Positions 41,341 through 51,470 of a stretch of DNA of 64,000 nt are shown piece after piece. This stretch comes from a virus. The notes beneath the pieces are model-generated. The model saw nothing but the letters and a program-made list of their open reading frames with translations, searched no databases and was not told the origin of the DNA. The translations under genes and the position numbers were made by a program. Each line of letters starts with the position of its first letter. Position 1 is the stretch's first letter. The stretch covers positions 62,001 through 126,000 of IMG/VR virus record IMGVR_UViG_3300015265_000001; one strand, written 5' to 3'.

Positions 41341-43195
41341 CGGCTTCTTTAATTGCTTCTGGTACAGCTTGGGCTTGACGTGCTTCTCGTTCTGCTTTTG
41401 CTTTAGCAGCACTTTCTTGCAGTTGCTTCAACATGTCGCCGTAACCCAGTTCTTCCAAACCTTTCTCAAAGTCGGATTGCAGTTTGTCTGCTTGTGGGAA
41501 ACGGAACAGGTCATGACTCAGACCCATGGCATTCGCTTGAGTACTGCTGGCATAGTTCACGGCAATCTCCCGGAACTTCATGTCGTTAGCACCCTGAATG
41601 GCATAGACTTCCATCTGAGTTGTTTTGTTTGCAGCATTCGCCGCAAGTGTGCCAGTTGGGTATGCACCCTCAACGTCAAGGTCGTCAGTGAGACCACGCC
41701 CCGCACTGATAACGTCATCCAGTCCGATAAAGATAGCCCGACCCATGTCCGCGTTCTTCTCGGTATCGAGAAGGGCAATCCAGTTGTCGAGTGTCGGTAG
41801 ACGTTCAGTAAAGGTCTTATCACGTTTAGCAGGCGTGCTGCCCCAGACGTAACCATGCTCACGCGCAATGAAGGACAGGGTGTCAGCGATCAAACGTGGT
41901 TGCGAAACGAAGTTGAAATACTCCGAGTAACGCAACAGCATTGGAATCGACAGAACAAAGTCCAGAGTGTTTTCGTTGATCTCTTCGATCGGGAAGTTAT
42001 CCCCGATGTTGTACATCGAATACAGATACGGATAATGCTTCTGCATGTATCGATGCCACTGAGGAGACCCTGGAAGCTTATCCATGCCTTCTTCGGTATA
42101 CAGCTTACCCTTGACCTTCTCCCGTTGTGCAGTCGCCTCCAACGAGTAACTCTCGAGCTTACCCGAAGAGAACCGTTTGATGGCATAGCCCGACATTGCA
42201 TCTGCCCATTGCCATGTAGCCACACAACGAACAGTTGGGAACTTCTCTTGCGGTTCAAGTGGAGTACGGTCGCCGTTCTCTTTAACCTTGTGAGTACGAC
42301 CAAGGTTGAGTTCGTACATCCGGTACTCTTTTGGAACACGAGGATCGCAATACACGTCGGCAAGGTTATAACCCTCAGACCGCAATGCACGCTCACACGC
42401 TTCCATATCGTAAGCTGCGTTCCAGCTCAGTACCCAGTCTGGTTCCCACTCGTGGAACTTCTGAATACACGCAAACGCTACCTGACCCGGCGTATCAAAC
42501 AACTCATACTGAACCGTACAGCCTCGACGATCCAAATGTTCTTGCAGATACTTCTTCTCGGCCGCTTTTAACTCAGCCAAGATCGCAAAGTCGGTTAATC
42601 GTATCTTGGGGTCGATCTTGTCCTGTCGGCTCTGATACCACCCACGACAGGCTGCGAAGTAAGCTTTGTCTTTCATGGTGACCGAAGCCATCATGATAGG
42701 TTTCACTTCACCGATTGCTTCCATGTCGGCTTCAACGTCGAATGCCGCAATGGTGTACTTTTCTTTTTCCTGGTATTCCGCATACCGTTTAAAGAACTGT
42801 TGCTTCAAATGCACGGCAGGTGTTTGATCAAGACCAAACACATACTGAATACCTTTACCCGATTTGATGTCGTAGATCGTTGAGCTACGGTCAGCTGCCC
42901 CAAACAGCTGCTTCTTTACTTCAAACGGGATCTGGCGACGGTTGCAACGATACTCACGAACATACCGCTCTTCGATGTAATCCTTAGGTTGCTGAAACTT
43001 GCGGTGCTGTTCCTTGATGATCCAGAACGGCTGTTTGTAATTCTCGTAAGACTTGAAGGTTGTGGACCGAGTACCGTCCTCATGGATGTTGGTGATCTTC
43101 GCTGTGAGGAGGTCTTTGGTTTTGTCCCAGCGATGCTCTGAATAATGAGCATGTTTGCAGACTTTCGCGATAATTGGTGAAAGATTTTGTGTCAT
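41336..43195 (-). CDS. Family B DNA polymerase, N-terminal half (exonuclease and motif A)
   Basis: The 619-residue protein has 3'-5' exonuclease motifs: Exo I FDVEAD (Asp153, Glu155), Exo II SWNAAYDM (Asn259, Asp263), and Exo III as YNIGD (Tyr395, Asp399). It ends shortly after polymerase motif A, LDVEGAYPTG (Asp507; family DxxSLYPS). Motifs B and C are absent and are found in the 694-residue protein at 7717-9801. The pair would form one polymerase with proofreading. I chose the ATG at 43195 with CAGGAT upstream; an ATG five codons earlier overlaps that site. The last 30 residues are a charged Ala/Lys/Glu tail. The gene lies leftward among rightward virion genes. Confidence 0.87.
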   Translation of the reverse strand: MTQNLSPIIAKVCKHAHYSEHRWDKTKDLLTAKITNIHEDGTRSTTFKSYENYKQPFWIIKEQHRKFQQPKDYIEERYVREYRCNRRQIPFEVKKQLFGAADRSSTIYDIKSGKGIQYVFGLDQTPAVHLKQQFFKRYAEYQEKEKYTIAAFDVEADMEAIGEVKPIMMASVTMKDKAYFAACRGWYQSRQDKIDPKIRLTDFAILAELKAAEKKYLQEHLDRRGCTVQYELFDTPGQVAFACIQKFHEWEPDWVLSWNAAYDMEACERALRSEGYNLADVYCDPRVPKEYRMYELNLGRTHKVKENGDRTPLEPQEKFPTVRCVATWQWADAMSGYAIKRFSSGKLESYSLEATAQREKVKGKLYTEEGMDKLPGSPQWHRYMQKHYPYLYSMYNIGDNFPIEEINENTLDFVLSIPMLLRYSEYFNFVSQPRLIADTLSFIAREHGYVWGSTPAKRDKTFTERLPTLDNWIALLDTEKNADMGRAIFIGLDDVISAGRGLTDDLDVEGAYPTGTLAANAANKTTQMEVYAIQGANDMKFREIAVNYASSTQANAMGLSHDLFRFPQADKLQSDFEKGLEELGYGDMLKQLQESAAKAKAEREARQAQAVPEAIKEAA

Positions 43196-43278
43196 GGGTT
43201 TATCCTGCATTTTATGCCCGCTTTTAGCGCTATATCAATGGCGTCCCAGTATTAAATATCTTTGAGGAGTACAGGTGC

Positions 43279-44682
43279 ATGATCTCGATGGATTTTTTGA
43301 AACGGCCTGTTGGAGGACTGGAGTTCATTAACTTCCAGTCAACTGACTTTTATCGCAAGATGTCGACGTACCTTGAAGGTCAGATCAGTCCAGACGGTGT
43401 CCTGAGCAAAGAATCCATTCCAGGAATCAAAGCACTCATCGAGGAGTTCACTGGCTTCAAGAACATCGACATGAAATTCTCGAAGAGCGGTAACCTGAGT
43501 GTTGACACCGGTTACTTCTCGCCGAACCATGTGCTGAACAACGCCATGGTAGACGAGCTCCTGAAGCCTACCCAGACCACCATGTACCGTTGGTTCGTAC
43601 AGAACAAGGACAAGGTGTTCAAAGGCGGCATCGATTACAGCACTGGCAAAGTGCTCGGTAGCTTCCAGACTGTTCCGGTAACCTTCCAGATCAACCCCGA
43701 TCTCCACGCAACCTTCCCCGCAGAAAAGGTGAAAAAGTTCGGCGTTCCCCTGGGCGGCATTCTGTCTGGCGCCATTGCTCATGAAATGGGTCATGTGTTC
43801 AGTGGCTGTATGATGCTGCTCACGATCGCTTCTGACAACGTTTATCTTAAGAGTGCTCTACGGTACTACCGAGAAGCCGAAGACGTCTCAGATCGCGTTG
43901 TGGTGCTCAAGGACGTTGCTTCCCTGCTGGACGTACCGGCAGCCAAACAAGGTGAGCTGCAACAACTGGCTCAAGACCGTGACGACAAAACCGTCTTCCT
44001 CTACTTCGACAAATTAATCGCCCAACGTAATATGCGACGTAGTTTGTCAGTGGGCGTAGAAGCTATGTCTTCCGAAGTAGTGGCCGACATGTACGCGATC
44101 CGCATGGGTTGTGATAAAGGCATTATCGCCGCTATCGGTATCCTGACTGACCAGGGCTGCATCATGACTGTGGTAAACAGTTTGATGATCGCCGCAGTGA
44201 CCACCATCATCGCATTGCCGGCCTGGATCTCCATGACGGTCTCTGTCGGCATGGCAGGTGCGTTCTTCATGGCGCTGGTCTTCTATATGTTTATCTTTGT
44301 CCTGAACTACTTCAGCAAAGGTTACTCGGGGGTCTACAACGCCGACCACCGTCGCTTTGAAGACGCTGCTCGCCAGTTGATTCAAAAGCTGAAAGAAGAC
44401 GACAAGATTCCGTCCTCCGAGAAGAACACCTTGGCTAATGAAATTCAGGTACTGTTGGCGCACGCCAATACCCTGCGTCCTTGGTACGAGAGTACCGTGA
44501 TCCATCGCTTCATGGGTTGGGTGTTCAGCCAGGCTGACTTCAAGGCTCAAGAAGTTGAACACTACACCTCTGTGGTCGCCAACCATGAGGTGAACACCAT
44601 CGCTGTTAAATTGGCCAACCTTAAAGCACGTCGTGATGGAACCGACAAAAGTCGGGAAGAAAACAAGACGTACGAATTCTAA
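43279..44682 (+). CDS. Membrane M48-like zinc metallopeptidase
   Basis: The 467-residue protein has the zinc-binding motif AIAHEMGHVF (His168, Glu169, His172) and a downstream third ligand candidate in SSEVVADMYAIRMG (Glu266, with Asp270). This is the HExxH ... ExxxD arrangement of M48/HtpX peptidases. Two hydrophobic spans follow at about 297-316 and 320-344, so it should sit in a membrane. A charged C-terminal domain ends in a Lys/Arg/Glu-rich tail. GAGGAG precedes the ATG. It lies upstream of an inner-body-type gene. Its substrate is unknown: it could degrade host membrane proteins or act in virion maturation or entry. Confidence 0.8.
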   Translation: MISMDFLKRPVGGLEFINFQSTDFYRKMSTYLEGQISPDGVLSKESIPGIKALIEEFTGFKNIDMKFSKSGNLSVDTGYFSPNHVLNNAMVDELLKPTQTTMYRWFVQNKDKVFKGGIDYSTGKVLGSFQTVPVTFQINPDLHATFPAEKVKKFGVPLGGILSGAIAHEMGHVFSGCMMLLTIASDNVYLKSALRYYREAEDVSDRVVVLKDVASLLDVPAAKQGELQQLAQDRDDKTVFLYFDKLIAQRNMRRSLSVGVEAMSSEVVADMYAIRMGCDKGIIAAIGILTDQGCIMTVVNSLMIAAVTTIIALPAWISMTVSVGMAGAFFMALVFYMFIFVLNYFSKGYSGVYNADHRRFEDAARQLIQKLKEDDKIPSSEKNTLANEIQVLLAHANTLRPWYESTVIHRFMGWVFSQADFKAQEVEHYTSVVANHEVNTIAVKLANLKARRDGTDKSREENKTYEF

Positions 44683-44708
44683 CCCCTCCCCTTGCAAGGA
44701 ACTTTACC

Positions 44709-45104
44709 ATGTCGCATTTGATCCATGTCATCGAATTCAAGAAAGCCCTGACCGAGAAGGGTATCACCTGCCCGATCGAGCAAAGCAAGCTGCTGGCCGA
44801 ACCTTTCACCCGCGCCCTGATCCGTCGTTCGTACCGTCTCGGTGGTTGGACCACCGCAATGGATGAGTGCACCTGGGCCATGCTGGAGAAGTGGAACTCC
44901 GTGTCCCCTATCCCGGCAGCGCTGATCCACAAACAAGCCCAGGTTCGCATCAACATGCTGAACGGCGCGATGATGAACACCGGTACTCTGCCGTGCAAGA
45001 AAGGCTACACCTCCATCGTGAACGACATCGACGTGGGTGAACTGCCTTCCTGCTCCGTCCTCACCGATTACCTGGTACGCGAACTGGAGGCCAACCGTGA
45101 GTGA
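44709..45104 (+). CDS. Unknown, probable virion-associated protein
   Basis: This 131-residue protein starts at an ATG after CAAGGAA. It is mainly helical with a conserved-looking aromatic patch, SYRLGGWTTAMDECTWAML (residues 41-59), and four Cys residues scattered without a clear metal motif. Codons are highly biased. Its stop overlaps the next start by eight bases, so it is coupled to an inner-body-type gene and probably works in or on the virion. Function unknown. Confidence 0.65.
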   Translation: MSHLIHVIEFKKALTEKGITCPIEQSKLLAEPFTRALIRRSYRLGGWTTAMDECTWAMLEKWNSVSPIPAALIHKQAQVRINMLNGAMMNTGTLPCKKGYTSIVNDIDVGELPSCSVLTDYLVRELEANRE

Positions 45105-46611
45105 TTCCGCTACTTCGCAAATCGATGATTACCAACAGATTGGTAACTCGAATCCGGTTGACTCTTATCAACCAGGTGAAAACAAACAACGTATCGACCT
45201 GACGGAATACTACCAGGTCAGTGAACAGAACAACGCCACCGTTATGGTGATGGGTGCTGAACAACTGAACCTCGGTCGTTTCTCCAAGCAGGTTGCCCGC
45301 CACCTCAAACTCAAGGGCGTCGAGAACTATGACCCTTTCCCTTCGGAGCGTAACGCTCGTATGGGCGCTGAAGGCTTCTTCAGTGCGGTCTACAACGGTT
45401 TCAAAGACTTCATCGAAACCATCATTCGTTACATCCGCATGGCCATCGACTGGGTCGTCGACATGGTCAAAGGGATCTTTGGCTTCCGCAAGTCGGAACG
45501 TATCACCAAGGCCATCGATGACTCGCTCGGCGATCTGAAGAAAGAGTTCGAAGACACGCTGATCAGCTTCGGTTTCAATGTGGCCGAGTACAACGTCGAG
45601 AACTTCCTCGGCGATCTGCCGAAGGGTCAGGATCGTGTTGCTCAGATCTACCTGCTGAAGAACAAGCTCGATAGCGATATCGAACAAGTCAAGAAGCTGG
45701 CGACCTGTGTTCCGCTGATCCAACAGTTGAACGCCAAGGTCAAGCAATCCACTGACAAGGTGACGATCGCCCAGAAACGCCTGAAGAAAGTAATCCTGGA
45801 CGAGTACAACCGTTCGCGTGTACGGGCCAACGCCGGTAACCGTGTGAACGGCGAAGCCTCCAGCGAAGTGGTGGTCATCTCCAAGGCCATGCATGAAACG
45901 GTGCTGACCCTGGGTGTTGAAGAGATCTCTGGTCTGATGACCAAGCTGTACAAAGATCTTTACAGCCTCGACTTCTCCAATGAAGAGCTGGCCAACAAGT
46001 TCGACCAAGTGCAGAACCGTCTGAAGACTGAAGTCGTCAGCAGTGCTTCGGTTGTGGCCCGTGTGGATGTTTCGGCTACCCTGCTGGAAATCCAGCGTCT
46101 GAACGTTCGTTACCAGGAACTGATGGACGACGAGGTAGACATCTCGAAGGTCAACTGGAAAGCACTGGGTGAGATCATCGATAAGTCTGATTCTGAAAAG
46201 ATCAGCTCGATGGCCAACTACTACAGTGCTCCTCAGCTGCTGGCGGACTACCAGGCTCTTTCGGTGGCTACGCGTAACTTCACTCAGCTGTGCTACTCGA
46301 TCAACAAAGAAGTACTGCGGGTCGAGAAGCAGATCGTCAGCCTGGTCGAGTGGTACGGTCGTATCCACGCCTACTACTACAGCGGTGTTCTCGGTGACAT
46401 CGAGGGTATCGAGAAGGCTGTCAATGAAGCGCGTGCAAAAGGTCTCAATCCGATCATCGAAGGCCGAGTGTTCATCAAGGACGCAGACGCCAAGACGTTC
46501 GGCGAGAAGCTGACGGCCAACGTGAACTTCGCAATCCATAACGATATTGGTGGGGTGAAGACCAGCCTCAACAACTTCACCAAGCAAATCGGGGCAGGTA
46601 AATTGCTATGA
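45097..46611 (+). CDS. Inner-body-type virion protein with maturation site
   Basis: The 504-residue protein starts at a GTG at 45097 with GGAGG upstream; the frame start at 45037 overlaps the preceding gene and is rejected. Its front (1-92) ends in Met-Gly90-Ala-Glu92, followed by GFFSAVYNGFKDFIE and a hydrophobic amphipathic helix, as in the other family members. The remaining 400 residues are helical and charged. Cleavage by a phiKZ-type head protease after Glu92 is predicted. The stop overlaps the next start. Codons indicate high expression. Confidence 0.7.
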   Translation: MSDSATSQIDDYQQIGNSNPVDSYQPGENKQRIDLTEYYQVSEQNNATVMVMGAEQLNLGRFSKQVARHLKLKGVENYDPFPSERNARMGAEGFFSAVYNGFKDFIETIIRYIRMAIDWVVDMVKGIFGFRKSERITKAIDDSLGDLKKEFEDTLISFGFNVAEYNVENFLGDLPKGQDRVAQIYLLKNKLDSDIEQVKKLATCVPLIQQLNAKVKQSTDKVTIAQKRLKKVILDEYNRSRVRANAGNRVNGEASSEVVVISKAMHETVLTLGVEEISGLMTKLYKDLYSLDFSNEELANKFDQVQNRLKTEVVSSASVVARVDVSATLLEIQRLNVRYQELMDDEVDISKVNWKALGEIIDKSDSEKISSMANYYSAPQLLADYQALSVATRNFTQLCYSINKEVLRVEKQIVSLVEWYGRIHAYYYSGVLGDIEGIEKAVNEARAKGLNPIIEGRVFIKDADAKTFGEKLTANVNFAIHNDIGGVKTSLNNFTKQIGAGKLL

Positions 46612-47366
46612 GCCGACAAGCCATGTGGGAAGAGATCGTCAAGCTGAAGGGTGTGGCGGAAGTTACTACCCAGACGTACATCGACGAACTCGAATCCCTG
46701 ATCAACGCAATGGAAGACGGTGGGTTGCCACTGCCGGTTGCCGCAAAGCTCATCCGCGGTATCTGGGGTAACAGCTCTCGGGCTAACTCCCTGATGGTGC
46801 AGTTGTCGGAATGCTTCCCAGAGACCAACAAGTCTGTGGTGTTGTACGCCGGCCTGCCAGCTGAAGAAGCGCGCAAGCAACTGGGAGAGCTCAAGGAAAC
46901 CCGCGAGTACTTTGAACTGATCTACACCTACATCGATCAGGTGGTAAACATCACCATGAAAGGGTTGGTGGCGGCCGAGTTCACTGTCGAAAACCAATCA
47001 CGGTTGAATGACTTCCGTTGCGAGGTGTTGAAATACATCGCGTACACGGGTGACTACTTCTACGAAGCTGAGCAGATGTTGAAAGACGGTTCGCTGCTTT
47101 CGTGGGATCAACTCAACCGTGTGCCGGATGTGGTGATCAATGGTGATTACCTGTTCGTCAACGAGTTCAAGGCAAACTTGTCGAAAGCCCATGCTGATTA
47201 TCTGGAAGGTACGTTCAAACCAGATGTGAAGCTGTCGGGCTACAGCCTGAAGGACTTCTCCTGGCGCACCAGCGACATGTGCAACAAGTTGAAGCTACCG
47301 TTCATGTTCGCCGAGTACCTCAATTCGAAGTATCCTGGCGAAACACTCGAACAGTCTGCTGAATAA
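46608..47366 (+). CDS. Unknown, probable virion-associated protein
   Basis: This 252-residue acidic protein is coupled to the inner-body-type gene before it by a four-base overlap. It is mostly helical in the first 160 residues and mixed after that. There are no membrane segments and no Gly-X-Glu site followed by an aromatic helix, so it is not an obvious paralogue of its neighbour. It ends this rightward unit at a strong terminator. A partner role for the neighbouring virion protein is inferred from coupling only. Confidence 0.65.
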   Translation: MSRQAMWEEIVKLKGVAEVTTQTYIDELESLINAMEDGGLPLPVAAKLIRGIWGNSSRANSLMVQLSECFPETNKSVVLYAGLPAEEARKQLGELKETREYFELIYTYIDQVVNITMKGLVAAEFTVENQSRLNDFRCEVLKYIAYTGDYFYEAEQMLKDGSLLSWDQLNRVPDVVINGDYLFVNEFKANLSKAHADYLEGTFKPDVKLSGYSLKDFSWRTSDMCNKLKLPFMFAEYLNSKYPGETLEQSAE

Positions 47367-47383
47367 GTTACACCGGCCATAGA

Positions 47384-47432
47384 CCTACCCTACCTCCTTT
47401 GCGGGAGGTAGGGTAGGCTTATAGCCGCTTTA
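47384..47432. terminator. Bidirectional terminator with CTTATAGCCGC element
   Basis: CCTACCCTACCTCC pairs perfectly with GGAGGTAGGGTAGG (47384-47397 and 47404-47417). CTTATAGCCGCTTTAC follows, reaching the stop of the convergent gene. Confidence 0.8.
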
Positions 47433-50360
47433 CACCGGACCCATGTTAACCATGGATACATCGTGAGGCAGGTAGACGATGTCGATATCTTCCTTGATCG
47501 ACAGCAGACCGTCTGAACTCACCTGCAACAGTTTGCGGATACTGAAGCCTGTCAGGCTGTCAGCGTTACTGATTACATCCACCGTGCTATCACCAGCCAC
47601 AGCACTCAGCTTAACCGCCACCACTTCAGGAGAAGCACCGTCCTTCAACTTGGACACCAGATCGTTCACGCTGACTGTTGTTGCACCAAACAGATTCGTG
47701 TTGAGGATCTGCGGAGTGCTGGCATCCAGCGAGTCTTTCAGGCTCAGGTTCTTCATACCTGATTTGGTCAGGTAGTACGTCACTACGAAACTCAGGTCCT
47801 GACGAAGGTACGACGTGTAGTTGCTGTTTACAACAACCTTCTGATAACCCAGCTTATTACGCGGCTGATATACCAGACTCGTTTGATCGAGTGCAGACGA
47901 TGCAAAGGAAGCCATGTCCTGACTGATCACGTTCACGAAGTAATCTTTGGTTTCTTGGGCAAACTGTTCGTCATAAGCGTCATGACTGAAGTAGTAAGCC
48001 CCATCGAAGCCGATGAAGTCCCAGTGATAGAGTTTCTCACGAGGTGCCACTTCGATGTAGTTACCCTGAGCGTCCATCATGTAATCGTCTTTGGTGTATT
48101 CCAGCATGATGCGAGGCGGTACGTTGTTATCGTACATGATATCGCCAACCTGGTGCTCTACTTGAGCCACACCATCGATGAAGATGATCTCCTGGTTCTC
48201 GTTGCGCTTGTAGATGGTCTCAGTGTAGGTCAATGGAATATCGACCCCATACTTCTTGTACTGCGCTTCACCGACCAGAGGACGGATACGGCTGTACAGG
48301 TTACCCAGCTTCTTGCCCAGCACAACGTCGTACTGAGTTTCGATGATTGCCACCATCGGCACCGAGAACAGACTCTGGTCAATCTTGTCATCCGAAGCCG
48401 TTCCAGTGTTGCTCTTATCGCCCTGGAAGGTAAAGATGAACGTCATGTCCAGTTCCAGCGGAACGCCGGTAGTAGGCTGAGTATTACCAAACTGACGGAA
48501 GTTGGTGAAGTAGATCACATCGTTAACGTCGACATCAAAACGACTGTCCAACGTAAACTGCCAGATGCGTTCACCCGATTCGGTCAGACCGTACAGCGTA
48601 CCTGCAATGCTGGCCAGGCTGTTCGTGTCTTCAGGCTGAACCGACAACTGAACGCCCACAGTGGAGTCATCCAGTTCCTGATAGCTTTTACCTGACGCTG
48701 TCACAAGCGTAATCAGATAACCGGTATCGGTCTGCTCGATAGCCGCAGTCCCAACCCCTACGTCGATACCCAACAGTTTGTTCTCGTCCTTGAACAACTG
48801 GCTCTTGAACTTAGGTTCGTCGAGGTGATAGGTACGCAGCACAGCCTGGTTGTTGGTCAGGTCCATCACGTAGTAGAACGGCGTGTAGACCAGCGTGGTA
48901 GCGGCAATCAGATCGACCTTGGCTTCGTTGCTCTTCGCTTCGTAGCTGTTCTTGGTGACCTGGTTAATCAGCACCGTTGTAGGCTGACTGATGTCAAACA
49001 ACACGTTGTGCGGAATGGTGACACGCTGACCGTTATCGATCACCACCCCACTACCGATCAGGCTGTTAACCGATGCCAGATAGCTACCCACGAAACATGC
49101 CATAGGTGCGAACAGCTTCTTGTTGTCCTGGATGCGAAGTTCCTTGGTCAACGAGTAGCTACGCTTGGTCATGTAGTCGATCGACTTAACCGAGTTGTAA
49201 CCGTAGTTCTCCACGGTACCGACCAGGTTGTTTTCAGTGATCGGCAGATTACGCTGACGACGACCCGAGATGAACGAAGCTTTCATTTGCTCAAACGGAA
49301 TGGCGTTACTACCACCAGACGTCTGAGTCATAGCACGCCACGCCATACCGCCCGAAGACTTCAGACCGGACGAATAAGGACCGAGGGTACCAGCACCGAA
49401 ACGATAGTCCTGGTAGTTAACCCCCACATCACCGATAGCTGTTTGGGTGAAATCTTTGGTCAGCTCGCCCTTGGTGGTGTAGGTATAGATGTCGATGCTA
49501 CCGATACCCAGACCGTTGGCGATATAGACGTCAGGAATCTTGAAGTAGTACTTCTGATTGCTAACATCCAGGTTCAACGCCAGCGTGACCGTGTTAGGGT
49601 CGAATACGTCCTGGTTATAAGTGACGAGGATTTCGGTCTTGACACCACTGGCTGTCATGAAGGCCCGGACCGAATACAGATAGTCGGGGAAGTCCACTTC
49701 GCCATTGCAACCGGAACTCAGGTTAGATGTGATGTTCTCGGTAGGCTTGCAGGTCAACTGACGGCAAGGAATCACAACCGTTAGGTAGCCGTTCGGTGTA
49801 ACACGTTTCTCCAACAGGTTATTGGAGATCGGGTTAACGGGGTTGTTGGTGGAGTCATCGTACACCACCTGGAAGCCCGTCTGCTCACTGTAACGGATTT
49901 CAATGCCGTTCTCGATTGCAAAGACGTAGCCACCAAAGGTGAATTCGCTGTCCTTAGGCAACAGCAGCATTTTGTACGTGAAGGTGCTCTTGCCCAGGGT
50001 AACGGTTACGTCCTTGGCCAACGTCATGAACACAGTGGTGTTGATGGCGTATTGTAGGTCCATGATCGATGGCGTACCGAACATGCCAACCTGCTCTTCT
50101 TCAGACATGTGGCGACTGAGGTCGGCAGTACTGCGAGCGTGAGCGGGAAACATCTTGGCCACTGCGTCGTCGAAACGATTGAGCAGGCCATGAGCGGTAC
50201 CCAGGATGATGTCGGTACCCAATATAAACGGGTGAGTCTTGCTGTTGAGCTTTACCGAACGCCCGAAGTAGTTTTCCTCTACCTGGTTAACGATTCGGTT
50301 AACCCCACGAATGGGGTTGTTTGCCAATGCAATAAGTTCAGCTGGTGTAATGTCGGCCAT
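47430..50360 (-). CDS. Large virion structural protein, likely baseplate or tail
   Basis: This 976-residue protein is strand-rich with many Thr, Tyr, Asn and Val residues, a composition typical of tail or baseplate proteins. The first 120 residues are more helical (PIRGVNRIVNQVEENYFG), and the body contains repeated short beta segments without collagen-like or lysozyme motifs. Size and leftward pairing with a second structural-looking gene fit a baseplate-wedge component, like T4 gp6-type proteins, but no motif proves this. The start lies immediately after the upstream gene's stop (one base apart), so the two are coupled. Codon use is moderately biased. Confidence 0.65.
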   Translation of the reverse strand: MADITPAELIALANNPIRGVNRIVNQVEENYFGRSVKLNSKTHPFILGTDIILGTAHGLLNRFDDAVAKMFPAHARSTADLSRHMSEEEQVGMFGTPSIMDLQYAINTTVFMTLAKDVTVTLGKSTFTYKMLLLPKDSEFTFGGYVFAIENGIEIRYSEQTGFQVVYDDSTNNPVNPISNNLLEKRVTPNGYLTVVIPCRQLTCKPTENITSNLSSGCNGEVDFPDYLYSVRAFMTASGVKTEILVTYNQDVFDPNTVTLALNLDVSNQKYYFKIPDVYIANGLGIGSIDIYTYTTKGELTKDFTQTAIGDVGVNYQDYRFGAGTLGPYSSGLKSSGGMAWRAMTQTSGGSNAIPFEQMKASFISGRRQRNLPITENNLVGTVENYGYNSVKSIDYMTKRSYSLTKELRIQDNKKLFAPMACFVGSYLASVNSLIGSGVVIDNGQRVTIPHNVLFDISQPTTVLINQVTKNSYEAKSNEAKVDLIAATTLVYTPFYYVMDLTNNQAVLRTYHLDEPKFKSQLFKDENKLLGIDVGVGTAAIEQTDTGYLITLVTASGKSYQELDDSTVGVQLSVQPEDTNSLASIAGTLYGLTESGERIWQFTLDSRFDVDVNDVIYFTNFRQFGNTQPTTGVPLELDMTFIFTFQGDKSNTGTASDDKIDQSLFSVPMVAIIETQYDVVLGKKLGNLYSRIRPLVGEAQYKKYGVDIPLTYTETIYKRNENQEIIFIDGVAQVEHQVGDIMYDNNVPPRIMLEYTKDDYMMDAQGNYIEVAPREKLYHWDFIGFDGAYYFSHDAYDEQFAQETKDYFVNVISQDMASFASSALDQTSLVYQPRNKLGYQKVVVNSNYTSYLRQDLSFVVTYYLTKSGMKNLSLKDSLDASTPQILNTNLFGATTVSVNDLVSKLKDGASPEVVAVKLSAVAGDSTVDVISNADSLTGFSIRKLLQVSSDGLLSIKEDIDIVYLPHDVSMVNMGPV

Positions 50361-51437
50361 TTACTTAGCACCCCAGTATTCCATTTCCATCGAGTTCAGG
50401 TTAATCCAGGGGTAGCACAACGCGTAGTTAGCTGCGTAGTACTCACTGAACTTCAACTTGCGGTAGTTGTTTTCCCGAACGCTTGGGTTCATGTTTGGAT
50501 TGAAGAACAACGTCGTGCGGTTAAACATGTCCGCCAGACGCATGTTGTTATAACGGAAGATCACACTTGGGAAGTTGATCTCTACTTCGTCCTGACCCTG
50601 GCCGCGCAAACTGTTCTGCGTGCGGTCAATGGTACTGAAAGCACCCGACGGATAAGTGTTAGGCCAGGAGTAACCGTTGCAGTAGATCCCTTCAATACTG
50701 CGCATGTTCTTGTTCATGATGATGTGATAGATGCGCACATCATAATCACGGTAATTCTGGATCAGAGCTTCGCTGTACGGTTCCATCCCTTCATCGCCCA
50801 GCGTTACCCCTTCGATGTAGTGGTTGATCACGTCGAAGATAAACGGTACCACGTTGGGCTTGGGGTTGTGAAAGGTCAACCGCATGTCGTAATCGTAGTT
50901 GACCTTCAGGATCCCATTGGGGTACTGGTAGACTTCTTTACGAATACCGGGAGTCGATTTCTCTACCGGCATGTTGATGTCTGGAAACCCCGAAGACACC
51001 TTACACAGGTTGGTCAAACAGCCCATCCATGGATACAGCGGATCCAGCATTTCACTGTTACCGCTGTTAGCCCGTCCCCACACTGGGTCCAACAACCCTT
51101 TAACGTAATGTTGTAGGGTGTTGCGAGTTGGGTTGTACAACGGCAACATTTGAGGATGTTTTATCACGTTTTCATCGGATAAGTTCAACAAAGGCCGGTT
51201 AATGAAGACTAATCCTATGGTGTCGTCGGGGATGGGAGCCAACTGGTTCCCAGGGCCTAGAATTCGGACCCCTTTCAACATGTTGATCAGTGCACTTGAG
51301 TAACCCGGTCCGCCGTTTTCTCGAAATGCGTACTCAAGCCAGTCCTCGTAGGTCTGGCTGTTCAGATCACTTGTGGGTTCTTCATTCCCTGGGGTCTTGT
51401 CGTACCACCCGCTATACAGATTCGGATCATCCGCCAT
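50361..51437 (-). CDS. Virion structural protein, likely baseplate or tail
   Basis: This 358-residue leftward protein is taken from the ATG at 51437 (MADDPNLYSGWYD), with GGGAG nine to ten bases upstream; five further codons to 51452 are possible. It is rich in Asn, Pro, Tyr and Asp, with a run of strands and turns such as DYDMRLTFHNPKPNVVPFIFDVI. This suits a tail or baseplate protein. Its stop abuts the start of the 976-residue gene. It diverges from the rightward gene at 51471 across about 33 bases, leaving little room for separate promoters. No family recognised. Confidence 0.65.
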   Translation of the reverse strand: MADDPNLYSGWYDKTPGNEEPTSDLNSQTYEDWLEYAFRENGGPGYSSALINMLKGVRILGPGNQLAPIPDDTIGLVFINRPLLNLSDENVIKHPQMLPLYNPTRNTLQHYVKGLLDPVWGRANSGNSEMLDPLYPWMGCLTNLCKVSSGFPDINMPVEKSTPGIRKEVYQYPNGILKVNYDYDMRLTFHNPKPNVVPFIFDVINHYIEGVTLGDEGMEPYSEALIQNYRDYDVRIYHIIMNKNMRSIEGIYCNGYSWPNTYPSGAFSTIDRTQNSLRGQGQDEVEINFPSVIFRYNNMRLADMFNRTTLFFNPNMNPSVRENNYRKLKFSEYYAANYALCYPWINLNSMEMEYWGAK

Positions 51438-51470
51438 TTCTCTGGCTCCCATTAATGAAGGTAATTAAAA

